Shown here piece by piece: positions 27,343 through 36,622 of a DNA stretch of 64,000 nucleotides; positions within the stretch are counted from its first letter, which is position 1; every line of letters starts with the position of its first letter. This stretch comes from JAPORY01 sp965215385 (GTDB lineage: Bacteria > Pseudomonadota > Alphaproteobacteria > Rhodobacterales > Rhodobacteraceae): positions 1,240,001 through 1,304,000 of the forward strand of contig OZ244059.1 of NCBI GenBank assembly GCA_965215385.1, written 5' to 3'. The translations under genes were made by a program, and so were the position numbers. The notes under the pieces are model-generated. The model was given only the letters and a program-made list of their open reading frames with translations, ran no database searches and was not told the origin of the DNA.

Positions 27343-28140
27343 TCAGGATTCCACTGAGTGAGCACTGGCGGCCAACTCCGAGACGAAGTCTAGAACCTCG
27401 GTCGTCGTCATGCCAGCCGCAATCTTCTCAACAATTGCAGATCCAACAACGACACCGTCGCACACCGAGGCAATTTCACCAACATTTTCGGCCGATTTTA
27501 CCCCGAACCCGACGATCACCGGTAGATTCGATTGCTGTTTAATACGTGCAACTTCGGGTTGTACGACCTCACATTGCGCCCTTGCCGCTCCCGTAATGCC
27601 AGTTATCGACACATAGTAGACGAATCCGGTCGCATTTTGCAGAACCTGCCGCAAACGTCGGTCATTGGTGGTCGGAGTCGTTAGGCGGATGAAGGAAATG
27701 CCCACTTGCTGCGCCGGAAGACACAGTTCTGCGTCCTCTTCGGGTGGTAAGTCGACGATAATCAAGCCATCGACCCCAACCGTTCGGCACCCCGCCAGAA
27801 ATTTATCGACGCCATAACTCAAAATCGGGTTGAAATACCCCATCAACACCAACGGGGTCGCTTGGTCTTGGGCGCGAAAGCGCTGTACGATCTGCAGAAC
27901 CTTCTCAACTGTGGTTCCCGCTTCTAGAGACCGTTGCCCCGAAAGTTGAATAATGGGGCCATCTGCCATCGGGTCGGTAAAAGGAACACCGAGTTCAATA
28001 ATATCGACCCCGGCTTTCGGTAGGCCACACAAAAGGTCAAATGATCGTGGCAAATCGGGATCACCAGCCATAATATAGGCGACAAAAGCCTTTCGATTTT
28101 CCGCCTTGAGGGCATCTAACTTAGTGTTGAGACGTGACAT
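27343..28140 (-). CDS. trpA: Tryptophan synthase alpha chain
   Basis: Splits indole-3-glycerol phosphate to indole and glyceraldehyde 3-phosphate in complex with TrpB. The active-site segment VDIIELGVPFTDPMADGPII near residues 46-65 carries the catalytic Glu and Asp. The barrel continues with MGYFNPILSYGV, DLPPEEDAEL and the phosphate loop VGFGVKSAENV. Length 265 residues, normal. trpB and trpF, usually just upstream in alphaproteobacteria, are absent; a gap and ychF on the other strand follow instead. Confidence 0.96.
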   Translation of the reverse strand: MSRLNTKLDALKAENRKAFVAYIMAGDPDLPRSFDLLCGLPKAGVDIIELGVPFTDPMADGPIIQLSGQRSLEAGTTVEKVLQIVQRFRAQDQATPLVLMGYFNPILSYGVDKFLAGCRTVGVDGLIIVDLPPEEDAELCLPAQQVGISFIRLTTPTTNDRRLRQVLQNATGFVYYVSITGITGAARAQCEVVQPEVARIKQQSNLPVIVGFGVKSAENVGEIASVCDGVVVGSAIVEKIAAGMTTTEVLDFVSELAASAHSVES

Positions 28141-28794
28141 TGAGATTCTCGATACTCACCCATGATGCTGAACAATTTTATGCCGATTCGTAACGGTCTT
28201 TGATTCTATTCGCTGCCATCGGCATCATTCGGTTTCGTTGTTCTGACCAGCCGTGACCCTTGAGCTTTCTCCTGTAGCCACCAAGCGACTCTTTGGCAAT
28301 TGCGGATTTCGTCTCGCACCCCAGCCCTGCCCTAGATGTTCACTTGAATCTCGCCCATCGTCTTGCGACGTGTAATTTCACTTCTTCGTAATTTCGTGGG
28401 CAATTTGCCAATCTTGGACAATCACAGCCCTAAACCCGCGAGTAGTGCGAGGCGGAACCAAGCCGCACGGTACCCAAAGGCCAAACTAATTTTTTGTGTC
28501 GACGCTCGGCTCATCGGCAAAAATCCACCGCCGATTGTTCGACGAAGGGAACGTTGTCAGCGGTCAACACCGAGCAATCGCGTTGATAACACGCTGGCGT
28601 CTAGCCAGGCTGCCGATCTGCTAAACGATAGCAAGAATGCTTCTCTACGATGGTCAGATTAGGCGGCGCATCAGCGGTCGTAGCCACTGTCGTGCCCAAC
28701 AAACTTGTCAGCCGCTAACAGATAATAGGCAGTCTAGATGTAATTCGGATACTGCGATAAATGCGTTCGAGCATTGCGCCCTGAGGAGAAACCG
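28141..28794. other. Gap between trpA and ychF
   Basis: About 650 bases between divergent genes. I looked here for pth, the usual neighbour of ychF, and did not find it. The longest frame (99 codons, from 28363) is not protein-like. Confidence 0.45.
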
Positions 28795-29892
28795 ATGTCA
28801 CTCAAAATGGGAATTGTTGGACTGCCAAACGTCGGCAAGTCAACATTATTCAACTCACTGACCCGCACCACTTTGGCTCAAGCCGCTAATTTCCCATTCT
28901 GTACGATAGACCCAAATGTCGGAGAGGTTATTGTTCCCGATCCACGGTTGGATGCCATCGCGGAGTTGGCCGCATCCGCCTCAGTAATTCCAGCGCGGAT
29001 GGTTTTTGTCGATATCGCTGGATTGGTTAAGGGAGCCTCCAAAGGCGAGGGACTTGGCAATCAATTTCTCGCGAACATTCGAGAAGTTTCAGCAATTTCT
29101 CACGTCCTTAGATGCTTTGACGCCGATGATGTTGTGCACATCAATGGCAGAATTGATCCGCTAGCGGATGCCGAAACCGTCGAACTCGAATTGGTTCTCG
29201 CCGATCTTGATCTGATCACTAAACAGTTGAACGGTCTAAAAAGAAAGTTGCGAGGCGGGGACAAAGCGGCGCAACAACAGCATCGTTTACTTGAGAAGGC
29301 ACAGGCCGCCTTGGAAACGGGACGCCCCGCCCGCGTTCTCACAATTGATGCCGATGATCAAGACTGTTGGGAAAACTTACAACTACTCTCAGCAAAACCA
29401 GTCCTTTTTGTCTGCAATATTGGCGAGGGCCCCTCACCGACAGAAAATCATCGCGTCAAAGCCGTTGCCGCCATGGCCGCTAACAATGGCTGCGGATGTA
29501 TCACGATCAGTGCACGAATTGAGGAAGAAATCACGCAACTCGATTCTGAGGATGCACACTTATTTTTGTCGGAGATGAATTTGGCAGAACCCGGTCTCGA
29601 CCGCTTAATTCGTGAGGCCTACGCGCTACTGCGTTTGCAGACGTTCTTTACGGCGGGTCCGAAAGAAGCGCGGGCCTGGACAATCCGCCGAGATACGCGG
29701 GTGCCACAAGCGGCAGGAGTTATCCATAGCGACTTTGAATCCGGCTTTATCCGCGCCGAAACAATCTCGTTTGATGATTATATTGCCTGCGGCGGCGAGC
29801 GTATGGCCAAAGAAATGGGAAAGATGCGATCTGAGGGAAAAGACTATATCGTCGCTGACGGCGACATCTTGCATATTTTGTTTAATGTTTGA
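28795..29892 (+). CDS. ychF: Ribosome-binding ATPase YchF (Obg family)
   Basis: Obg-like P-loop ATPase linked to translation and stress responses. GLPNVGKSTLFN (G1) is at about residues 8-19, VDIAGLVKGASKGEGLGN (G3) near 66-83, and the G4 site reads CNIGE. The Asn-x-x-Glu there, in place of NKxD, is the family's reason for preferring ATP. The C-terminal TGS domain includes FFTAGPKEARAW. ATG at 28795 chosen: GAGGAG lies six bases upstream (365 residues). Confidence 0.96.
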   Translation: MSLKMGIVGLPNVGKSTLFNSLTRTTLAQAANFPFCTIDPNVGEVIVPDPRLDAIAELAASASVIPARMVFVDIAGLVKGASKGEGLGNQFLANIREVSAISHVLRCFDADDVVHINGRIDPLADAETVELELVLADLDLITKQLNGLKRKLRGGDKAAQQQHRLLEKAQAALETGRPARVLTIDADDQDCWENLQLLSAKPVLFVCNIGEGPSPTENHRVKAVAAMAANNGCGCITISARIEEEITQLDSEDAHLFLSEMNLAEPGLDRLIREAYALLRLQTFFTAGPKEARAWTIRRDTRVPQAAGVIHSDFESGFIRAETISFDDYIACGGERMAKEMGKMRSEGKDYIVADGDILHILFNV

Positions 29893-29938
29893 CGCTGCAA
29901 CAGTTCAGTAATCTACAAGCAACTTCTCGAAGCGGTTG

Positions 29939-30400
29939 TCACTGCTTGGCAGTCTTGAATGGCTCCATCCCGGTCCGAGCCAGTAGGTCGGCCCGTTCGT
30001 TACCCGGATGACCAGCATGGCCCTTGATCCATTTCCACGTTACTGAATGTTGGGCTTGTGCCGCATCAAGGCGCTTCCACAGATCAACGTTCTTGATCTT
30101 CCGCTTCTTGGCACCCCGCCAGTTATTTCGCTTCCATTGATGAATCCACATCGTGACCCCGTTTTTCACATAGGTACTGTCGGTGTGAATTGTGATCTTA
30201 GCGGGACGCTTTAGGCATTCGAAGGCTGAGATCGCCGCCATGAGCTCCATGCGGTTATTGGTCGTTGTTTGCTCGCCGCCCTTGAGATGCCGCTCCTTAA
30301 TTATCTGCTCTTGCTTCATTGCCTGCAGCACCACCCCCCAACCGCCACAACCAGGGTTTCCAGAGCAGGCACCGTCGGTGTAGGCGATCACTTCAAGCAT
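29939..30400 (-). CDS. rnhA: Ribonuclease HI
   Basis: Cuts RNA in RNA-DNA hybrids. The four catalytic acids are visible: Asp in YTDGACSGNPG, Glu in NNRMELMAAI, Asp in IHTDSTYVKNG and Asp in GNERADLLA; the GHAGHPG loop is also present. ATG at 30400 chosen (153 residues, normal); the frame is open 52 codons further upstream into the neighbouring pseudogene. The start overlaps the end of the broken methyltransferase by 8 bases. Confidence 0.95.
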   Translation of the reverse strand: MLEVIAYTDGACSGNPGCGGWGVVLQAMKQEQIIKERHLKGGEQTTTNNRMELMAAISAFECLKRPAKITIHTDSTYVKNGVTMWIHQWKRNNWRGAKKRKIKNVDLWKRLDAAQAQHSVTWKWIKGHAGHPGNERADLLARTGMEPFKTAKQ

Positions 30401-31007
30401 GAGCTGCAGCCATAAGCCACTCAGCGTGCTCGCCCGATAGACCCGCGCCGCTGCCCAACCAATGTCGAGACGGTGAGAGGCCAGCACCTGCCAAAGAAAC
30501 CTCAACCTCCGAAAGTTCAAAGTAGGTGTAGTAGCGTCCCAGCAAGTCGCGGGCACTGTCGTGAACGCGCCTAAGACTTACGAACACAACATCGCCGCGC
30601 TTTAATACCGTCGCAATAGCAGCGAGGGGCATCGGGAAGGCGGAACGGGGGGCATGGAGCTAACTGAAGTTCGCCCAGATCCCGTCGTAGCGATCGACGG
30701 CGTCGAGTTCAGCAAAGGTCGCTTGTCGGGTCGCAACATTAGCAACCCACTTGGCGTACCGAACCATTTCTGGACACGCATCAATGGCGTCAACCTGCAG
30801 GCCAGCGAGCACCATCACCTTGGCATAGTGACCGGGTTCACAGCCAAAATCGAGCACTAGGCCATTTGGCGGGCATGCAGCAATAAACTCATTAATCAGC
30901 GAGTCTTGTTTGGAATGAGATCGGCCAATGGCGACGTAATCATCGATTTTCTCGTCGTAGACTTCAAGAGTCTTCTGATCGCTCGTTTTTGGTTTCGGCC
31001 CGCCCAA
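30393..31007 (-). pseudogene. Class I AdoMet-dependent methyltransferase broken by one amber codon
   Basis: A strong AAGGAGGG Shine-Dalgarno precedes a TTG start at 31007. The frame gives a typical small-molecule methyltransferase: VLDFGCEPGHYAKVMVLAGL (motif I), then VDAIDACPEM and YDGIWANFS. A TAG at 30660-30662 interrupts it, and the same frame continues LHAPRSAFPMPLAAIATVLK, GRYYTYFELSEVEVSLAGAG and a normal stop at 30393. Without the stop it would be 204 residues. Motif I has Glu where the family has Gly (GCEPG for GCGPG), so the gene was probably already damaged. It lies between ispH and rnhA, where alphaproteobacteria often have thrB. Confidence 0.85.
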
Positions 31008-31202
31008 AAGACCCTCCTTGCGATGGCAATAACGATCTCACCGCGGTTATCGCGAACAAAAATACAACGTCAGGTATGAGTTTTGGCCGAGCAGCCAAGC
31101 GGCATCGACGAAGAAGGCTGTTATCCCATAACCGACGAGCGTCAACTGCGACGGCCGCCGATACTATCAACGCACCAAAAGGAAAATTCTGGTTACCCCT
31201 AT

Positions 31203-32165
31203 TCAGGTTGCAGGAACGTGTTCTTCTCGAAGAATCCGCGGCACCTTGAATTCGACATCTTCGCGACTAGTCTCCACCGTTTCGATTTGCACGTCATAGC
31301 GGCTACGGAAGGCGTTGATGACCTCTTCGACAAGAATGTCAGGTGCGGAAGCACCAGCCGTCACGCCAACAGCGGAAACACCTTCGAGATCCGCCCAACT
31401 GATATCTTCAGCACTCTGTACCAACTGGGCATAATCGCAACCAGCACGGGAGCCAACTTCGACCAACCGCAGCGAATTCGACGAGTTGGGAGCACCAACC
31501 ACGATGAGCGCGTCGACTTTACTCGCAATGGCCTTTACCGCTTCTTGTCGATTTGTGGTTGCGTAACAAATATCTTCCTTGTGCGGCCCAGTGATATTGG
31601 GAAAGCGCTTCTTCAAAGCCGCAATTACGTCAGCCGAATCATCAACCGATAAGGTTGTTTGCGTTACGTAAGCCAGTTTGTTCGGATCTCTAACCGCAAC
31701 CGTTGCAACATCATCCACGGTTTCAACCAGCAAAACCTCCCCTACTGGCAGTTGACCCATCGTGCCAACGGTTTCTGGATGGCCCTCATGGCCGACCAAA
31801 ATCATCTGCAGTCCCTGCTCGTAATAGCGTTGCGTTTCGATATGTACTTTTGACACCAGCGGACAGGTGGCATCGACATAAAGCATCTGTCGCTGGTTTG
31901 CCGCTGCCGGTACGGATTTTGGTACCCCGTGAGCGGAAAAAATTACTGGGCGATCATCAGGGCATTCATCCAGCTCTTCTACAAACACCGCCCCCTTGTC
32001 GCGAAGGGTATTAACGACATGCTTGTTGTGAACAATTTCGTGACGAACATAAACGGGGGCACCCCATTTTTCTATCGCCATCTCAACGATACTAATTGCC
32101 CGGTCAACACCAGCGCAAAACCCTCGTGGCGAGGCGAGATAGAGTGTAAGCGGCAACTTTGTCAT
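31203..32165 (-). CDS. ispH: 4-hydroxy-3-methylbut-2-enyl diphosphate reductase
   Basis: Last step of the MEP isoprenoid pathway, giving IPP and DMAPP at an Fe-S cluster. The three cluster cysteines are in LASPRGFCAGVDRAI, VDATCPLVSKVH and KEDICYATTNRQ. The HGVPK, GHEGHPET and SSNSLRL substrate motifs are also present. ATG at 32165 chosen because GGAGG sits just upstream; the 16 codons before it are not conserved-like. 320 residues, normal. Confidence 0.96.
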   Translation of the reverse strand: MTKLPLTLYLASPRGFCAGVDRAISIVEMAIEKWGAPVYVRHEIVHNKHVVNTLRDKGAVFVEELDECPDDRPVIFSAHGVPKSVPAAANQRQMLYVDATCPLVSKVHIETQRYYEQGLQMILVGHEGHPETVGTMGQLPVGEVLLVETVDDVATVAVRDPNKLAYVTQTTLSVDDSADVIAALKKRFPNITGPHKEDICYATTNRQEAVKAIASKVDALIVVGAPNSSNSLRLVEVGSRAGCDYAQLVQSAEDISWADLEGVSAVGVTAGASAPDILVEEVINAFRSRYDVQIETVETSREDVEFKVPRILREEHVPAT

Positions 32166-32389
32166 TTTGTGCCTCCTTCGATCTGTTTCATTTCCACCGA
32201 ACGATCGCCGCAAGCGATCTACGAACTGTCGTGCGTCAATGTCACCCCAACAGAAAGCTTAGATTTTCCAGTCTGCCACAGGCTACCTTGCAATTTTATC
32301 AAAAACATAGCAACAATCAAGTTAGACTTTATACCGATACCGGCGTCTCACGCCAGTTTTCGGTACCAGGCTGCTCTGATTGAGACCGC

Positions 32390-33190
32390 ATGAATGACAA
32401 CACGATAAAGCACGCGTCGCAAAGTTCGCAAGAAGTGCTGACGCCTTTGCGAACAGTTTTGTCGCAACCATCGCTGGAATCCCTCGCCAAGTCGGTGTTG
32501 GATAAGCTTGCAACGCCCCCGCGAGATGATTGGTGCGCGTCGACCAGTGAACTCGATTATCTATGTCAAGTGTTGTGCGCGAAACATTCTTACCGAGCCA
32601 ATAAATTTATTCATCAATTACTTCAGGTCGGGTTGCCGCTTGATCGAATCTATCGGAAATATTTGGCTGAGGCGGCACGACGTCTCGGTACCGACTGGGA
32701 AAATGATACGCGATCCTTCGAGCAAGTGAGCTTAGCCACCGCCAGAATCTACACGATCATGGACTCGTTGCGACGGCGCCAGCCCGTCCCGATGCGAGCG
32801 CCGCAACCTCGAATTGCGTTTGCGGCGGTCCCCGGCGAACAGCATACGCTCGGCGTCGAAATGGCGACCGACCTATTTCGCCGCGCCGGTTGGGACGTGG
32901 CGCATCTGGTGGGGCCAAGCCATGACGAAATTTTGCTTACCCTTGAGGACAAAAGCATTTTTCTGCTGGGACTATCAGCATCAGGCTCTCGCCACCAAGC
33001 AGCTCTCATACGATTAATATTAGCACTGCGAATGACTCGACCCGATGTCAGAATTATCGTTAGCGGAGCGATTACGCATACCGATAACAGTTTAGCCCTG
33101 AATGTTGGCATTGATGCCGTGGTCCGTGACGTGCCGCAAGCACTAGAGGTCGTGAAAAATCTTGCTCCTTTAGGGGAGCGCGGACCTTGA
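32390..33190 (+). CDS. Cobalamin-binding regulator-like protein (AerR/PpaA type)
   Basis: Residues about 55-130 form a helical cap like that of B12 photoreceptors and MetH (LGTDWENDTRSFEQVSLATA). Residues about 145-260 form a B12-binding Rossmann domain with VPGEQHTLGVEMATDLFRRA and GWDVAHLVG, where the histidine would sit under the cobalt, then LLGLSASGSRH. There is no DNA-binding domain. In purple bacteria AerR/PpaA proteins of this build are light-sensing antirepressors of photosynthesis genes; no photosynthesis gene is seen here, so its present role is open. 266 residues. Confidence 0.75.
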   Translation: MNDNTIKHASQSSQEVLTPLRTVLSQPSLESLAKSVLDKLATPPRDDWCASTSELDYLCQVLCAKHSYRANKFIHQLLQVGLPLDRIYRKYLAEAARRLGTDWENDTRSFEQVSLATARIYTIMDSLRRRQPVPMRAPQPRIAFAAVPGEQHTLGVEMATDLFRRAGWDVAHLVGPSHDEILLTLEDKSIFLLGLSASGSRHQAALIRLILALRMTRPDVRIIVSGAITHTDNSLALNVGIDAVVRDVPQALEVVKNLAPLGERGP

Positions 33191-33202
33191 TCAATGCGGT
33201 GC

Positions 33203-33748
33203 TCACGCGGTCGCAACCGTCGGTAGCGATCGCCCCATTACTGACTTCAAATCTTCAAGTTCGATAAAATTATCAGCTTGCCGCCGCAGTTCGTCGGAGA
33301 TCATGGATGGCTGGCTGCGAACCGTTGATACAACCGATACGCGAACGCCCGTGCGCTGTAAACTTTCGACCAGAGCACGAAAGTTGCCATCGCCGGAAAA
33401 CAACACAATATGGTCGACGTGCGGCGCTAGCTCCATGGCATCAACGACGACCTCGACATCCATATCTCCCTTGATCTTTTTGCGACCAGAGGCGTCGGTA
33501 AATTCCTTGGCGTTCTTGGTGACCATGCTGTAGCCATTGTACTGCAACCAGTCGACCAGCGGCCGCACTGGTGAGTATTCATCGTTTTCCAATATTGCCG
33601 TATAGTAAATCATGCGAAGCAACCTGCCCTTCTGCATGAATTCTTTTCGAAGCAACTTAAAATCGATGTCAAAACCTAAAGCGCGGGTCGCAGCAAATAG
33701 GTTCGAGCCGTCGATTAGAATTGCTAATTTTTCGTCTTTATAAAACAT
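33203..33748 (-). CDS. NYN-domain (LabA/DUF88) protein, putative RNase
   Basis: PIN-like nuclease fold of the LabA/DUF88 family. Acidic residues expected at a metal site are present: LAILIDGSNLFAATRALG at the N-terminus, GDMDVEVVVDAMELAP and IVLFSGDGNFRALVE. ATG at 33748 chosen (181 residues), with the family starting at FYKDEKLAILIDG; 21 further codons upstream are open. In many alphaproteobacteria this gene lies divergently next to rpoZ; here about 6 kb of mobile DNA and an exported protein gene separate them. Confidence 0.82.
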   Translation of the reverse strand: MFYKDEKLAILIDGSNLFAATRALGFDIDFKLLRKEFMQKGRLLRMIYYTAILENDEYSPVRPLVDWLQYNGYSMVTKNAKEFTDASGRKKIKGDMDVEVVVDAMELAPHVDHIVLFSGDGNFRALVESLQRTGVRVSVVSTVRSQPSMISDELRRQADNFIELEDLKSVMGRSLPTVATA

Positions 33749-34192
33749 TGTTCGCACCCCGATCTTGCGCCTTGCGCTAAATTTGCGGGCAGTGACACCC
33801 CAGTCAATCACAACACCAAAGCTGGTTCAACTTCAGACATTCCTGCTGTCATCAATACCGATCGCGAATTGCGGATCCGCGTCAAAAGACTGTCTAGTAC
33901 TCAACAAATTCGAAACGGCAAAACGTCATTAATTGCCGAATAAAAATTAGAACCTTGAGCCCGCATATTGCCTGGATTTAGCGGGCTACGCCGAATTATC
34001 AAGGGTTTAGGAACGGCGAAGGAGAGATTTCAGCCGGCGCCAAGCTATTGTTTCTCACCTAAACAACAATGTCGCCGCTTAGATTGCTCGCGCACGGGCT
34101 ATTTTGAGAACCACGAGCACCAATTGACGCTTAGAGTTGCTCGGCTCCCACTCCCAAAATAACGCGCCGCACGACGCACACTCACAATTTTA
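33749..34192. other. Gap between the NYN gene and the composite transposon
   Basis: About 440 bases. No gene recognised. It probably holds the NYN promoter and once led to rpoZ before the insertions. Confidence 0.45.
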
Positions 34193-34207
34193 CAATATTT
34201 TTCCAAG
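34193..34207 (+). repeat. Left copy of the 15-bp direct repeat flanking the composite transposon
   Basis: CAATATTTTTCCAAG lies immediately outside the left end of the element and is repeated exactly, in the same orientation, at 38659-38673. It looks like a target-site duplication, though IS30 elements usually duplicate only 2-4 bp. Confidence 0.8.
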
Positions 34208-34329
34208 CGTCCGTTCAATTTTGACCTGCAACACTACGATGTTGTGGTTTAGAGGATCTTGGCTCACAGGTGTTGTATTGAGGTCAGGAGTTGGTCTGAA
34301 TCTCTGAAGAGTTTTTTAAGGAGATTCCG

Positions 34330-35283
34330 ATGCCAAACGGCTACCACCACCGGACCGACGCCGATCGATGCCAAATTCACGCCTTGAAGGCAAGCGGGTA
34401 TTCGCTGCGTGCCATCGCCCGCGAAATGAACCGCAACCCGGCGACGATTTCACGGGAGCTTCGTCGTAACAGTGGTGCACGGGGGTACCGTCACAAGCAA
34501 GCGGAACAAAAGGCGCGAGAGCGTCGCCGTGCGGCGTCGTCGCGGCCTTGGAAGCTGACGGCGGAACTCTGGTCCCGGATTGAAGGCCTCTTGGTTTTGG
34601 CCTGGAGTCCGGAGTAGATAGCGGGTCGTTTGCGTCTCGACGAGGTAGTTTCGGTGAGTGCCGAGTGGATCTATCAGTATATTCGGGCGGATCGGCAGCG
34701 CGGCGGGGTGTTATGGCGATCGTTACGCCGTCGGGGCAAGAAGCCGAATGTGCCGGCGGGCCGGGATCGTGGGCGCGGCTGCCTTCCGAACCGGGTGGAC
34801 ATCTCCGAGCGTCCGGAGGGCGTTGTGGCCAAGTCGCGGGTTGGAGACTGGGAGGTGGATACCGTGATTGGCAAGGGGCACCGACGGGCGCTGGTCACGC
34901 TGGTGGATCGGATGTCGAAACTCGTGTTAATACCGAAGGTTCGTCGCAAAACGGCGGTGGCGGTTGGTGAGGCCATTAGCACCCGACTGGCACCGTATCC
35001 GGTGCACACCCTTACCGCCGACAACGGCAAGGAATTTGCACGGCATGAAACAAGGGCTCGAACCTTATCCGCGTCGTTCTTCTTTGCCCGTCCCTATGCG
35101 TCTTGGGAACGTGGTTTAAACGAACATACGAATGGCTTGATCCGCGGCTATTTTCCGAAGGGCACCGATTTCCAGGCGGTGACGGCGGTGGTGCAGCGCG
35201 TGCCGGAGGCTTTCAATACGCGCCCACGCCAGGTCTTGGGGTATCGCACCCCGCAGGAGGTGATGGCCGCGGCCAGGGCCTGA
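34330..35283 (+). pseudogene. IS30-family transposase, one nonsense codon
   Basis: DDE transposase. The N-terminal helix-turn-helix (YSLRAIAREMNRNPATISRE) is followed by the catalytic core: first Asp in VGDWEVDTVIGKGH, second in TADNGKEFARHE and Glu in NEHTNGLIRGYFPKGTDF. The C-terminal RPRQVLGYRTPQEVM signature is present. Codon 96 is TAG (34615-34617) where the other copy has a proline codon; there is no frameshift. The stop codon separates the DNA-binding part from the catalytic part. Confidence 0.9.
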
Positions 35284-35888
35284 ACGCTCATACCCGTCGC
35301 AAAATGGCGACCGCATAATGATCGACTTGATCATCGGCTACTGGGAAAAACATCGTCTCTCGGTCTGCCAATCCGTCACCGGTTTGCGGTCAGAACACCG
35401 GGCACAATTGGGTAATCCCGGTTCCTGATGGCCGGAAAGAATGGACGCGGGCACCTGCGGAGTGTCGAAAGGGTATGGGTCCGCCGGCCGCCGCGAACAA
35501 GCCTAGCCTATTCCCGGTTCCAGTCGGCATCGGGGTATCTGCCGTTGCTTCGTATCGTGTCGCCGAAGCGCGCCGATCGGTGCCCGACAGATCAAGACGG
35601 AAAGGCGGCTGCCGCCCCCTTAAACCCCGGCATTATCGAAAGTGTTCAATCGCGTGACGACGAGCCGTCCACATGATCAGCCGCGGTGCCAGTGCAAAGA
35701 TCGGATTGCACTTTACTTGCGCTTGACCCGAGACTGATCTAAAGTCCCGGTTAGAGATTGCGACCGCTGTTGACCACTGACAACACAGCAAACCATTCTT
35801 GATAACCCCAGCGTCAATCCCCGGCTGAGATAAACACTGAAGTCTAGTCAAAAAACGCCGGGGGTTGCACGTCATTGTTGAAAGCGGG
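35284..35888. other. Non-transposase tail of the left IS copy
   Basis: About 600 bases between the transposase stop and the inner terminal repeat, shared with the right copy in inverted form. The frames differ between the copies (a 140-codon frame exists only in the right copy, at 37131-37553), so it is probably not coding today. Function unknown. Confidence 0.5.
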
Positions 35889-35998
35889 AGATGCTAATCG
35901 TCATTGGATGCCTGTTATTTCATACGTTGATTTTCGGGGCGCACTGCGGATCCGGCACTCTGGCACCTTGACCGGATCGCGGAACAATCCGTTCGCGA

Positions 35999-36027
35999 TT
36001 GACGATGCGGCGAGAAAAAAGTATAAA
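35999..36027 (+). promoter_or_regulatory. Strong sigma-70-type promoter, leaderless arrangement
   Basis: TTGACG (35999-36004), a 17-base spacer and TATAAA (36022-36027). Only eight bases separate the -10 box from the ATG at 36036, so transcription should start at or next to the start codon. The mRNA would be leaderless; no Shine-Dalgarno is possible. Confidence 0.65.
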
Positions 36028-36035
36028 CTCAAAAA

Positions 36036-36365
36036 ATGGATAAACCCGATCCCTCTCATGAATTTGATAAACGGCTCGCCGTGCTGGAGGAACGCATGAA
36101 TTCGATGCATGCCAAAAACGAAAGTGCCATTGATCGCATGAACGCGCTTATAGCCGATCTCAAGACAGAGAATGCGAACCGTGACAAGGAGGCCGTACGC
36201 CGCGAGGCGGACCTTCGTGCCGATATGGCAAACCGCGACAAGGAGGCTGCCAACCGCGACAAGGAGGCTGCCAACCGCGAAACCCGGTTGATCCTCGCCG
36301 TCGCGCTCATTGTCGGGATCGGCCTGACGCTCTTCGGGTTCCTCACCACACCCCCCATACCCTGA
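36036..36365 (+). CDS. Small coiled-coil protein with a C-terminal membrane anchor
   Basis: 109 residues. Residues 1-85 are charged and heptad-like (LAVLEERMNSMHAKNESAID, then repeats of NRDKEAA coming from a 21-bp tandem repeat at 36231-36272). The C-terminus is one membrane helix (LILAVALIVGIGLTLFGFL) with a short TTPPIP end. It is therefore probably a tail-anchored inner-membrane coiled coil. A broken relative lies at 49297-49578. It lies in the transposon core behind its own promoter and is intact. Function unknown. Confidence 0.6.
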   Translation: MDKPDPSHEFDKRLAVLEERMNSMHAKNESAIDRMNALIADLKTENANRDKEAVRREADLRADMANRDKEAANRDKEAANRETRLILAVALIVGIGLTLFGFLTTPPIP

Positions 36366-36572
36366 ACATCAGGTATCCGGTCGATCCGGCCCGTTTCACC
36401 GGAAGTTGCGGCCCTTGCCTGAAAATCGGAAAAAATGCCCACCAAGGAGTCGATCTAGGCTGGGTGCAGAAGAGGGCGATCAGGCCGGATTGAGCTTCTG
36501 TCATTAAGCTCAGGTTTGATTTTCATTGAGATAACGGCATCCAATGACGATTGGCACCTGTTCAAGGTCATG

Positions 36573-36601
36573 AAAAAAGGCGGCTTTGGCCGCCCTTTTT
36601 G
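36573..36601. terminator. Bidirectional rho-independent terminator
   Basis: A 6-bp GC stem GGCGGC/GCCGCC (36579-36584 and 36589-36594) with a TTTG loop, an A-run on the left and a T-run on the right. It works in both directions: for the coiled-coil gene to the left and for the lipoprotein fragment whose minus-strand stop is 22 bases away. Confidence 0.85.
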
Positions 36602-36622
36602 TTGAGTGTTATATAAAGTCGG

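Larger units (their letters stand above)
34208..35888 (+). mobile_element. IS30-family element, left copy
   Basis: The outer end reads CGTCCGTTCAATTTTGACC; the inner end (about 35863-35888) is an imperfect inverted version around GTTGCACGTCA and TTGAAAGCGGG. It carries the transposase at 34330-35283, then about 600 bases with no intact gene that are also present in the other copy. At about 1.68 kb it is at the long end for the family. Confidence 0.8.

Noticed and set aside
28363..28662. Possible pth gene next to ychF
   Set aside because: None of the Pth motifs (GLGNPG, the catalytic His region) appears in any frame of the gap.
30660..30662. Possible recoding of stop codons, since several genes have single in-frame TAG or TGA
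   Set aside because: Core genes such as ffh, carB, era and the RelA/SpoT gene have no internal stops and end with normal ones. The interrupted genes are accessory or mobile, as expected for decay.
36231..36280. Tandem 21-bp repeat that could suggest a CRISPR or other array
   Set aside because: It is only two and a bit units without spacers and keeps the reading frame of the coiled-coil gene (repeat NRDKEAA).
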